DNA of 64,000 nt from positions 1 through 64,000 of the forward strand of contig CAZCAC010000043.1 of the NCBI GenBank assembly GCA_964496575.1. Direction: 5' to 3'. A program made the translations under genes and the position numbers. Of the stretch, positions 33,009-41,285 are shown in pieces; position 1 is the stretch's first letter; every line of letters begins with the position of its first letter. A model generated the notes under the pieces. The model was not told where the DNA came from. It saw only the letters and a list, made by a program, of their open reading frames with translations, and made no database searches. This stretch comes from CAZCAC01 sp964496575 (GTDB lineage: Bacteria > Planctomycetota > UBA1135 > GCA-002686595).

Positions 33009-35965
33009 TACGGCTTCTCGATCACCCCCTCCCCGGTCGCCCCACTCAAGGTCACCGTCATCGGCTTCTCCAGCTTGATGTGCCGCACACACTCCTCCTC
33101 CCGGACAGCGGGCAGGCTGGCGAGCCACTCCCAGTCGACGAAGCCGTCCCTCGAGTCGGAGCTGACCGTCAGGTAGCCGACGTTGCTCGAGGTCAGGTTC
33201 TGGAAGAAGTGCGTGCCCTGCGACGGAGCGACCTGGAAGTCGCGGAAGCCGCACTCGACGATCACGCCCGCGCCGCAGATCTGGTTCCAGCCCACCGGGA
33301 TGCCGAGGTGCGGATCGGCGGAGCCCCAGCGACCGACGCCGATCAGGAGGTAGCTGCGTCCCTGCTTGCGCAGGATCGCGTCGAAGCGGCCGACGATCAA
33401 AGCGACCTCGCGGCTGCGGCTGCGCTCGAAGGTCTCCTTGTCGACCATCACGATGTCCTGGATGTCGTCGACGCGACCGTTGCCCAGGACCATGTTGCTG
33501 CGACAGAGCAGGTCCTCGTCGGCCACGTCGCCGATCTTCACCTCCTCGCGCTCCTTGGACATCGCCAGCGGGCGCAGCTGGAGGAAGCCGAACCGCCCCG
33601 GCCGCCCGCGGGAGGGCAGGTTGCCGGCGAACTCGATCTCCACCGGGCCGCCGGTTCCCGTGGCGCACTTCTCCAGGAGCTCGGAGATCAGGCGAGCCAG
33701 GGGAAACGCCTCGTGCTTGAGGATCTGGGCGAAGGTGATCAGACGCACGCCGGGGCGCGAGATGCCGTCGACGATGGAGTCGTTCTCGGCGGAGTAGGTC
33801 GAGCCGAGGAAGGTCAGGGTGCCGTCGTGCTCCGCCGTCTCGAGCGGGTGATTGACCACTCCGGCCAGGGGCCTGCCGGGGGCCTCCCAGCCGAGATCGA
33901 GCGCGTAGAAGGTACGCTGCGAGTTCTCCAGCGCGTACTCGACGGAGGAGAAACCGACGACCTGGCGCGGGTGCTTGGGGTTGAAGCGCAAGCAGGGGCT
34001 GCCGTCGACCACCGTGCGGCCCATGCCCAGCGCCGCAGCGACCACGCCGTCGGAGGCCTCGTGTCCCGGCTCGGGATAGACGTTGTAGGAGCGAGCGACT
34101 CCGGCGAAGTCGGCGTAGAAGCGGTCCTCGTGCTGAACGCCGACCAGCTCCTGGATCATCACCGCCATCTTCTCCTCCTCGAGGCGGAATGCGGTGATCC
34201 CCAGGTAGGCCTTGGCCTGCTCGGCGAACGTGGAGGCGTAGACCCTCTTGACCGTCTGCTTCAGCTGGTCGAGGCGAACGTCCAGGTCGCGGTCGTTGTT
34301 GGGCAGGAAGTAGGTCTGGTAGACGCCCGCGAACGGCTGGGCCAGGGAGTCCTCGAGGAGGCTCGAGGAGCGTACTGCCAGCGGGTACTTCGCCTTCTGC
34401 AGGAAGGCGCGCAGATCGGCGACCGCCGCGCGCGGGAACGGCGCGGCGAGGAAGCGCTTCTCGATCTCGTGGTCGGGGTTGGGGGCGATGGCGAAGTCCC
34501 GCAACCACTCGTAGTCGAGGAAGTCGTCGAAGATGTGCGTCCCCAGCACCACCGCCGGCGGGACGTCGATCAGGATGCCGGGATACGCGTCGCCGAGCCG
34601 CGAGTCGACCAGGATCCTGTTGGCGAACGCGACGCCGCGAGCCTTGCCGCCGAGGGAGCCGCCGCCGATCCGGGTGATGCTGACGGCCGGCTCGAAGCGC
34701 CGCCGGTCGAAGTCCGCGATCACCTTCTTGTTGCGCTCCAGCCGGATCTGCTCGATCGCCTCGAGGATGTGGGTGCGCAGGTGCTCGAGGCTCTCGAAGT
34801 CGCTGACCTGCTTCGGGCGGAGACGTTCGGCCAGGGTGAACAGGGTGCGCGCCTTCAGCCAGTTGGAGAAGTGGTTGCGCGCGGCGTGGTAGCCGATGCT
34901 CTCCGCGGGAACCGTACGGATCTTCTCGCCGAGGGACTTGAGGTCGTGAGCCCGGTCGATCTCCCGCTGATCGGGCGTGCGGAAGACGAAGTCGCCGAAC
35001 CCGAAGCGATCCACCAGGATCTGGCGGAGGTCGTTGAGCAGGACCGGTGAGCCCTTGAGCAGGAACGACGCCCCGATCTCGGTGGCGAGCTGGCGGTTCG
35101 CCTCCACGCTCGATTGCATCACCACGCGGACGTCGGTGCGGGCCTCCAGGACGCGCTTGCACAGATCGAGGCCGGCGTGCTTCTCCAGCTTCCCGTTCTT
35201 GGGGAACTCGAAGTCGGAGACCACGCCGATGATGTGCTCTTCGTACTTCTGGAAGTAGGCCCACGCCTCATCGTAGGTGCGGCACAGGAGGACCTTGGTC
35301 CGCGCGCGCATCCGGACCATCTTCTGCGAGAGGCTCATTCCCTCGGAGAGGAGCTGGTGCGTGTGCCGGAACAGCTCCGAGTAGATCGTCGGCAGGAACG
35401 AAGAGCAGAAGCGGATGTTGTCCTCGACCAGGATGATCGCCGGGACGCCGGCCTTCCCGGTGTCGTTGTCGATGTTCAGGCGATCCTCGTGGCTCTTGAC
35501 CATCGCCACCAGGATGCGCACGTCCCCCTGCCACAAGAAGATCCCCTCCAGCAGGCTGACGTCCTCGTGCGCCTCCAGGGTGCGGAGCTCGTCGCCGGAG
35601 AAGGCCAGTGCGATCACCGGCACCGAATGGCCTGCATCGCGGATGGCGCGGGTCATCGCCGCGACGTTGGAGTCCTCGGTATTGACGCTGGAGATGACGA
35701 GGTCGAAGCTCCCGTCCCGCTCGAGAAGCTCCAGCGCCTCGGCGCTGTTGGGGACCCGGAAGATATCGGGGAACTGGGAGAGGTTCAGGGCCAGGAACTG
35801 GCTGAGGAGAGTCTCCTGCAGGCGGCCCTCCTCGGACATGATGAACGACTCGTACAGAGTCGAGATCAGGAGGACGCGTCTGACGCGCTGCTGCATCAGC
35901 TCCTGGAAGTCGATCATCCGCAGCTGCCCGGGAGGCCTGGTATCGGCGGAGGGGGAGGGTGCCAT
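33008..35965 (-). CDS. Receiver-like / PEP-synthase ATP-grasp (PPDK_N) fusion protein
   Basis: A 985-residue cytosolic protein from the ATG at 35965; a TTG four codons upstream is the alternative. Residues about 30-160 and 175-330 are two receiver-like alpha/beta domains. The second keeps acidic VEDN, the phosphoacceptor-type Asp in VVSDFEFP (about 251) and a Lys in LLKGSP. From about 430 to 900 it is a PPDK_N/PEP-synthase nucleotide-binding domain (TRIGGGSLGGKARGVAFANR; AVRSSSLLEDS; PFAGVYQTYFLPN). The family's phosphohistidine swivel and C-terminal PEP/pyruvate barrel are absent, so it cannot run the normal PEP-synthase cycle. A signalling-gated kinase is inferred. GdhA lies upstream on the same strand. 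Confidence 0.8.
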   Translation of the reverse strand: MAPSPSADTRPPGQLRMIDFQELMQQRVRRVLLISTLYESFIMSEEGRLQETLLSQFLALNLSQFPDIFRVPNSAEALELLERDGSFDLVISSVNTEDSNVAAMTRAIRDAGHSVPVIALAFSGDELRTLEAHEDVSLLEGIFLWQGDVRILVAMVKSHEDRLNIDNDTGKAGVPAIILVEDNIRFCSSFLPTIYSELFRHTHQLLSEGMSLSQKMVRMRARTKVLLCRTYDEAWAYFQKYEEHIIGVVSDFEFPKNGKLEKHAGLDLCKRVLEARTDVRVVMQSSVEANRQLATEIGASFLLKGSPVLLNDLRQILVDRFGFGDFVFRTPDQREIDRAHDLKSLGEKIRTVPAESIGYHAARNHFSNWLKARTLFTLAERLRPKQVSDFESLEHLRTHILEAIEQIRLERNKKVIADFDRRRFEPAVSITRIGGGSLGGKARGVAFANRILVDSRLGDAYPGILIDVPPAVVLGTHIFDDFLDYEWLRDFAIAPNPDHEIEKRFLAAPFPRAAVADLRAFLQKAKYPLAVRSSSLLEDSLAQPFAGVYQTYFLPNNDRDLDVRLDQLKQTVKRVYASTFAEQAKAYLGITAFRLEEEKMAVMIQELVGVQHEDRFYADFAGVARSYNVYPEPGHEASDGVVAAALGMGRTVVDGSPCLRFNPKHPRQVVGFSSVEYALENSQRTFYALDLGWEAPGRPLAGVVNHPLETAEHDGTLTFLGSTYSAENDSIVDGISRPGVRLITFAQILKHEAFPLARLISELLEKCATGTGGPVEIEFAGNLPSRGRPGRFGFLQLRPLAMSKEREEVKIGDVADEDLLCRSNMVLGNGRVDDIQDIVMVDKETFERSRSREVALIVGRFDAILRKQGRSYLLIGVGRWGSADPHLGIPVGWNQICGAGVIVECGFRDFQVAPSQGTHFFQNLTSSNVGYLTVSSDSRDGFVDWEWLASLPAVREEECVRHIKLEKPMTVTLSGATGEGVIEKP

Positions 35966-36067
35966 GGCGTGATTCAATCGCTTGACCGGCGCCCCTGCAA
36001 GCTCGCCGGTCCGGAGCGCCTCGGATTCGCCGATCGCCGCCTCTCCCGCGCCCTTCCGGTGGGCACG

Positions 36068-36100
36068 AAAAGGGCGCGGCCGACATTCGCCGGCCGCGCC
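36068..36100 (-). terminator. Intrinsic terminator of gdhA
   Basis: On the minus strand, perfect ten-base arms (GGCGCGGCCG / CGGCCGCGCC, 36073-36082 and 36091-36100) with an eight-base loop are followed by a CCTTTTCG run (AAAA at 36068-36071 on the plus strand). It starts 38 bases after the gdhA stop and is the most convincing intrinsic terminator in the window. Confidence 0.75.
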
Positions 36101-36137
36101 TCGAATTGCTTCTCCAGCGGAGCTCGCTGGGGAGGGA

Positions 36138-37499
36138 TCAGACGACGCCCTGGTCGATCATCGAGTCGGCGACCTTCAGGAAGCCGGCGATGTTGGCGCC
36201 GTTGACGTAGTTGCCGGAGCAGCCGAAGCGATCGCAGGCCTCGATGCAGGAAGCGTGGATGTCGGCCATGATGCGCTGGAGCTTGGCGTCCACTTCTTCG
36301 CGGGTCCAGCTGTAGCGCATGCTGTTCTGGGCCATCTCCAGACCGGAGACCGCGACGCCGCCGGCGTTGGCGGCCTTGCCGGGCCCGTAGAGGATGCCGG
36401 CCTCGACGAAGGCGTTGACGCCCTCGGGGACGGTGGGCATGTTCGCGCCCTCGGAGACCACGTGGATGCCGTTGTTGAGGAGGTTGCGCGCGTCGTTCGC
36501 GTTGATCTCGTTCTGGGTGGCGCTGGGGAACGCGCAGTTCGCCGGGTGGCTCCAGAGCGGGTTGTGGTCGAGGGAGGCGTCGACGGCGGTGTACACGGAG
36601 CCACTGAACTTGTCGGCGTACTCGGAGATGCGGCCGCGACGGACGTTCTTGAGGTCCATGACGAACTGGAGCTTCTCGGAGTCGATGCCGGCCTCGTCGT
36701 AGATGTAGCCGCCCGAGTCGGACAGGGTGACCACGCGGCCGCCCAGCTCGAGGATCTTCTCGGTGGTGTACTGAGCGACGTTGCCGCTGCCGGAGACGAG
36801 ACAGGTCTTGCCTTCGTAGGTCTCGCCGCGGGTCTTCATCATCTCCTGGCCGAAGTAGACGGCGCCGTAGCCGGTCGCCTCGGGACGGATCAGGGAGCCG
36901 CCCCAGTTGAGGCCCTTGCCGGTGAGGATGCCGCTGAACTCGTTCGCCAGCTTCTTGTACTGACCGAACATGAAGCCGATCTCGCGGCCGCCGACGCCGA
37001 TGTCACCCGCGGGGACGTCGGTGTTGGGACCGATGTGGCGCTGGAGCTCGCTCATGAAGCTCTGGCAGAAGCGCATCACTTCGTTGTCGCTCTTGCCCTT
37101 GGGATCGAAGTCCGATCCGCCCTTGCCGCCGCCCATCGGCAGGGTGGTCAGCGAGTTCTTCCAGACCTGCTCGAAGGCCAGGAACTTGAGGATGCCGAGG
37201 TTCACCGAGGGGTGGAAGCGCAGGCCGCCCTTGTACGGGCCGATGGAGCTGCTCATCTCGATCCGGAAGCCCCGGTTGACCTGGATGTCACCCCGGTCGT
37301 CCATCCACGGAACGCGGAACATGATCACGCGCTCGGGCTCGACGGAGCGTTCCAGGATCTTCGCGCTGCGGTACTCGGGGTGCTTCTCGAAGACGAGCTC
37401 GAGGGATTCCGCAACCTCTTGAACGGCCTGGTGGAACTCCGGCTCGGCGGGGTTCTTCGCCTTCAGGTCTCCCATCAGCTTGGTCACGTATTCAGTCAT
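36138..37499 (-). CDS. gdhA: NADP-type glutamate dehydrogenase
   Basis: A 453-residue hexameric-type glutamate dehydrogenase. The ATG at 37499 is preceded by TGAGG as a ribosome site. The catalytic lysine region PMGGGKGGSDFDPKGKSDNE and substrate loop PYKGGLRFHP are intact. The Rossmann motif is SGSGNVAQYTTEKILELG, followed by TLSDSGG; a Ser-Asp-Ser after the second strand points to NADP preference as in E. coli GdhA. It makes glutamate from 2-oxoglutarate and ammonium. It is monocistronic by its terminator. Codon use is strongly biased to C/G-ending codons, as expected for a highly expressed enzyme. Confidence 0.96.
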   Translation of the reverse strand: MTEYVTKLMGDLKAKNPAEPEFHQAVQEVAESLELVFEKHPEYRSAKILERSVEPERVIMFRVPWMDDRGDIQVNRGFRIEMSSSIGPYKGGLRFHPSVNLGILKFLAFEQVWKNSLTTLPMGGGKGGSDFDPKGKSDNEVMRFCQSFMSELQRHIGPNTDVPAGDIGVGGREIGFMFGQYKKLANEFSGILTGKGLNWGGSLIRPEATGYGAVYFGQEMMKTRGETYEGKTCLVSGSGNVAQYTTEKILELGGRVVTLSDSGGYIYDEAGIDSEKLQFVMDLKNVRRGRISEYADKFSGSVYTAVDASLDHNPLWSHPANCAFPSATQNEINANDARNLLNNGIHVVSEGANMPTVPEGVNAFVEAGILYGPGKAANAGGVAVSGLEMAQNSMRYSWTREEVDAKLQRIMADIHASCIEACDRFGCSGNYVNGANIAGFLKVADSMIDQGVV

Positions 37500-37754
37500 C
37501 GATCGATCCTCAGACTTTGACTTGTTTACTTGTTCTTCCCAGGGGGACTGGACCCTCGGCCCGGGCAGGGGGTAGAAAGCTGTCGCCGGGGACAGCGCAG
37601 TCAGGTCTTCTAACAATCCCGCGCAAATACTGACGGGCAATCCAGGGATTCTGAACGAGGTAGCTCTTTCTTGCGTTCGGCTACGACCTTGTCCGGAGCG
37701 GGTCGTTCGGTGCTCGACAGTGCCGGTGAACCGACACCGGGCGAGCGTGTCGAA
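37500..37754. other. Intergenic region upstream of gdhA
   Basis: The gap holds the gdhA leader and the end of the RND operon. It is less GC-rich than its surroundings, with AT-rich runs such as GTTTACTTGTTC near 37521 and GCAAATACTGAC near 37623 that may be promoter elements. A six-base stem (CCGGTG / CACCGG, 37723-37740) lies after the RND stop without a T-run. No gene is visible. Confidence 0.3.
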
Positions 37755-40700
37755 TCAGGCGGTGCGCGAGCGACGCAGGTGGAAGCTCACCAGACGCTGC
37801 AAGCCGAAGCGGAACCACGCTCGGGTGGCGTCGCGCCCGTCGAGCACCAAGGTGTAGGTGAGGGGCACCACCCACAAGGTGAAGAAGGTGCTGATCGCGA
37901 GTCCCCCGGCGACGCAGGTGGCCAGCGCCCGGTAGTCGATCCCCTCCGCCGGTGGCTCGGAGAGCACCATCGGCATCAGCCCGAACACGGTGGTCAGAGC
38001 GGTCATCACGATCGGACGGACGCGACTGGCACCTCCCTCGAGGACCGCGCGCGTACGCTCCATGCCTTGAACCACGTGCAACCGGTGGATCCGGTCGATC
38101 AGGACGATCCCGTTGTTCACCACGACGCCGACCAGGATGATGATCCCGATCCAGCCGACCGAGTCGATCGTGGTGCCGGTCATGAACAGGGTCCAGAAGG
38201 CACCGGCCACCGCGAAGGGCACCGTGGTCAGGACGCACACCGGCAGGATCACCGACTCGAAGAGGATCGCCATCAAGAGGAAGACGAGCACCACGCTGAG
38301 CAGCAGCGCGTTGTACATCTCCTGCATCTCCTGGTCCTCGCGGAACGCGACGGAGACCTCGTCGCCGAGGGAGAAGCCGCGCGGAAGATCCATCTCTCGC
38401 AGCGCGGCGTAGCCCGCGTCGGAGACCTGGCGCTGGCGGTTGGGGTCGTCGACGCGTCCCTGGATGCTGTGCGAGATCTGTCCGTTGCGCCGGTAGATCG
38501 CCCGCGGCCCCGGCTCGAAGTCCAGGTTGGCGAAGGCGGCCAGCGCCACGACGCCATCGGCGGTGAAGATGTCGAGGTCGCGCAGCGTGTGCAGCCCGGC
38601 GACCTCCTCCTCGTCGTACTCGATGATGAACGGCACCTCGCGCCCCGGCTCGTGGAAGCGCGGGAGCTGGACTCCCCGCAACGCCCAGGCGATGTTCTGC
38701 AGGGCCATGTTCGCGGTGACTCCGAGCTGCCACGCCTTCTCCAGGTCCATCGAGACGTGCACCTGCTGCGGCGCGTCCTCGAGCGGCGAGGAGAGCCCGG
38801 AGAGGCCGGGGATCTGCTCCAGCCGCTCCATCGCCTCCTCCCCGAGCCGGTTCAGCACCTCCGCGTCGGGGCCGAGGATCTCGAAAGACACGATGGCCTT
38901 GTTACGCGTGTCGAGGCTCTCGTCGCCGTAGAAGCGCACCCGGTGGCCGGGCACGCTGGGCCAGATCGCCTTCATTCGCTTGCGCGCCGCGGCGATCCCC
39001 TCCGGCGTCAGCGCCTCCTCCCAGTAGAGAGTGAGATGCCCGCCGCCGCGGTGGAAGCGAGAGGAGATGTGGTCGAACTCGAGCTCCGACCGGTGCTCGT
39101 CCAGGAGCTCCTCGTAGCGCCCGAGCTCCTCGCTCGCCTCCTGCAGCGTGAAGTTGTCCTCGAGGTCGATCCGGACGTCGATCCGACCGCGATTCTCGTC
39201 CTCGCCGAAGGCGGCGACGGTCATGTTCGACCGGGGGATGAGCACGGACAGGAAGGCGAGGAAGGCGAGGAACGAGGCCAGCAGTCGGTGCTTCATGCTC
39301 CAGTCGAGCAGCCGGCCGTTCGAGGCGACCATCAGGTCGATGAACGAGAGCGCGCGCCCGCGCCCCAGCAGGGCCGAGGGGCGCTCGCCGCGAACCGGCG
39401 CCACGGGGGAGCGTTTCTTCCACAGCTTGGGGCCGAAGAAGAGCAGACCCGCCCCCGCGAGGGCGGCGGCGATCCAGATTCCCCCGACGCTGGCGAGCCC
39501 CTTCAATGTCTCCCCGGGCGCCATGCCGGGGCCGAAGAGGGGGAAAACCGAACCGACGACGAACTGCAGCTGGAGGAGCTTCCAGACCGCGAAGGCGACC
39601 AGCGCCGGCGCCAGCACCCAGCGCAGCGGGACCAGGATCCCGAGCAGCACGCGCTCCACGCGGATGAGGACTCGAGCGACGGCGTAGACGGTGACGTGCA
39701 GGAGGTCGAGGAGGAGCACCACCAGCCGGACCGGGACGCGGAAGACCGGCGCGAGCCATCCGGCGACCCGCTCGACCGGTCTCGCGCGTGGGCCGACGAT
39801 GCGCGCCGCGACGGTGGGGAGGAACACCAGGGCCACCACCAGGCTGATCAGGAGCGAGACGCACAGCGGCAGCCCCAGCGCCCCGAACATGATCCGGATC
39901 ACCGGGTTCCCGGTCATGAAGATCAGCGGGAGGAAGACCACCACCGTGGTCATCGTCGCCAGGCACACCGCGAGGCCCACGTCGCGCACTCCCTCGGACG
40001 CGGCCTTCAGGGGCGATCGTCCCGCGGCGTGCAGGCGCGCGATGTTCTCGATCACCACCACCGAGTTGTCGACGAGCATGCCGATCCCCAGCGTGATGCC
40101 GGTCATCGTCAGCACGTTGAAGGTCCCGCCGGTGAAGTAGACCCAGGCCAGCGACAGGAGCGCGGAGATCGGGATCGACAGGGCGACGCTGATCGTCACC
40201 CGGACTCGTCGGAGGAAGATCAGGAGCACCAGTGCCGCCAGCGCGCCGCCCCACATCGCCGTCGCGCGGAGCTGGCCGAGCGACGCCTCGATGAAGCTGC
40301 CCTGGCTGAACAGCACCAGGAACTTCATGTCCTGCGCCGCGATCTGGGGGTCCTGCTCCAGCTCGTCGAGAGCCTCCTTGACCCGGCGCGCGGTGTCGAC
40401 CACGTTCGCCGTGCTCTCCTTGCCGATCTCTCCGAAGTAGGCGAACTGCCCGTTGATCCGCGACAGGCGCTCGCGCACCGTCTTGACCTTCTCGACCTTG
40501 CCGACGTCGCCCAGCGTCTGGCCCCGGCCGATCGGGTAGCTCTCGATCTCCTCGACGGTGTCGAAGCGCATGTCGGAGCGCACGATCACCCACTGACCGC
40601 CGTCCTGCACCTCGCCGAGCGGCTTGGCGAAGTTGTCACGAGACAGCCGGCCGACCAGCGCCCCGATGTCGAGCTGCGCCGCCTTGACCTTCTCCTCGTC

Positions 40701-41285
40701 GAGCAGGATGCGCACGGAATCGTCGAGCATCCCGTCGATCTCGACGCGGCTCACGCCGTCGACCGCCTCCAGCTTCCGCTGCACGGCCGTATCGATCAGG
40801 TAGTCGGTGCGGTCGGAGTCTCCCGGGTGCAGTACCGCGAACCACATCAGCGGCATTTGCGAGTTGTCCCAGGAGAAGACGAAGATCCGGTCGACGGTGT
40901 CGGGGAGCTGCGTCCGGGCTCGCTCGATGCGGTCGCGCAGCTCGGCCTTGGCCAGGGCCATGTCGACCCCGCGGTCGTACATCACCTGGATGGTGGCGCG
41001 ATCCTCCCTCGAGGTGCTGGAGACCTCGTCCACCCCCGAGAGGGTGCGGATCTGCTCCTCGATCACCCGCACGACCTTGGCCTCGTTCTCCTCGGCGCTG
41101 GAGCCGGGGTGGGTGACCATCAGGAAGAGGCCGTTCCAGCGGATGCCGTCGGGCATCATCTCCACCGGGATCCGCTGGTAGGCGATCACCCCGATCACCA
41201 GGAGGGCGACCATCGTCACCAGCAGCGTGACCGGCCGGCGCACCGCGCCGCCGAGCAACCCGTCACTCCGTTTCTCCGTATCCAT
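37755..41285 (-). CDS. RND-family efflux pump (second of two)
   Basis: A 1176-residue inner-membrane transporter starting at the ATG at 41285, overlapping the stop of the first pump (ATGA). It has the RND layout: TM1 (VTLLVTMVALLVIGVIAY), porter domain with HPGSSAEENEAKVVRVIEEQI, and TM4 with LGIGMLVDNSVVVIENI, whose Asp is the proton-relay residue. A second periplasmic porter domain follows, then TM8-12 with SVGWIGIIILVGVVVNNGIVL. Between TM6 and the second porter it carries an extra 130-residue hydrophobic/charged insert (VRLVVLLLDLLHVTVYAVARVL), longer than in AcrB. It exports from periplasm/membrane through an outer-membrane factor not encoded here. Confidence 0.9.
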   Translation of the reverse strand: MDTEKRSDGLLGGAVRRPVTLLVTMVALLVIGVIAYQRIPVEMMPDGIRWNGLFLMVTHPGSSAEENEAKVVRVIEEQIRTLSGVDEVSSTSREDRATIQVMYDRGVDMALAKAELRDRIERARTQLPDTVDRIFVFSWDNSQMPLMWFAVLHPGDSDRTDYLIDTAVQRKLEAVDGVSRVEIDGMLDDSVRILLDEEKVKAAQLDIGALVGRLSRDNFAKPLGEVQDGGQWVIVRSDMRFDTVEEIESYPIGRGQTLGDVGKVEKVKTVRERLSRINGQFAYFGEIGKESTANVVDTARRVKEALDELEQDPQIAAQDMKFLVLFSQGSFIEASLGQLRATAMWGGALAALVLLIFLRRVRVTISVALSIPISALLSLAWVYFTGGTFNVLTMTGITLGIGMLVDNSVVVIENIARLHAAGRSPLKAASEGVRDVGLAVCLATMTTVVVFLPLIFMTGNPVIRIMFGALGLPLCVSLLISLVVALVFLPTVAARIVGPRARPVERVAGWLAPVFRVPVRLVVLLLDLLHVTVYAVARVLIRVERVLLGILVPLRWVLAPALVAFAVWKLLQLQFVVGSVFPLFGPGMAPGETLKGLASVGGIWIAAALAGAGLLFFGPKLWKKRSPVAPVRGERPSALLGRGRALSFIDLMVASNGRLLDWSMKHRLLASFLAFLAFLSVLIPRSNMTVAAFGEDENRGRIDVRIDLEDNFTLQEASEELGRYEELLDEHRSELEFDHISSRFHRGGGHLTLYWEEALTPEGIAAARKRMKAIWPSVPGHRVRFYGDESLDTRNKAIVSFEILGPDAEVLNRLGEEAMERLEQIPGLSGLSSPLEDAPQQVHVSMDLEKAWQLGVTANMALQNIAWALRGVQLPRFHEPGREVPFIIEYDEEEVAGLHTLRDLDIFTADGVVALAAFANLDFEPGPRAIYRRNGQISHSIQGRVDDPNRQRQVSDAGYAALREMDLPRGFSLGDEVSVAFREDQEMQEMYNALLLSVVLVFLLMAILFESVILPVCVLTTVPFAVAGAFWTLFMTGTTIDSVGWIGIIILVGVVVNNGIVLIDRIHRLHVVQGMERTRAVLEGGASRVRPIVMTALTTVFGLMPMVLSEPPAEGIDYRALATCVAGGLAISTFFTLWVVPLTYTLVLDGRDATRAWFRFGLQRLVSFHLRRSRTA

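Noticed and set aside
36982..37499. NAD-specific glutamate dehydrogenase
   Set aside because: The residues after the dinucleotide-binding strand (SDSGG) and length fit the NADP hexameric class.
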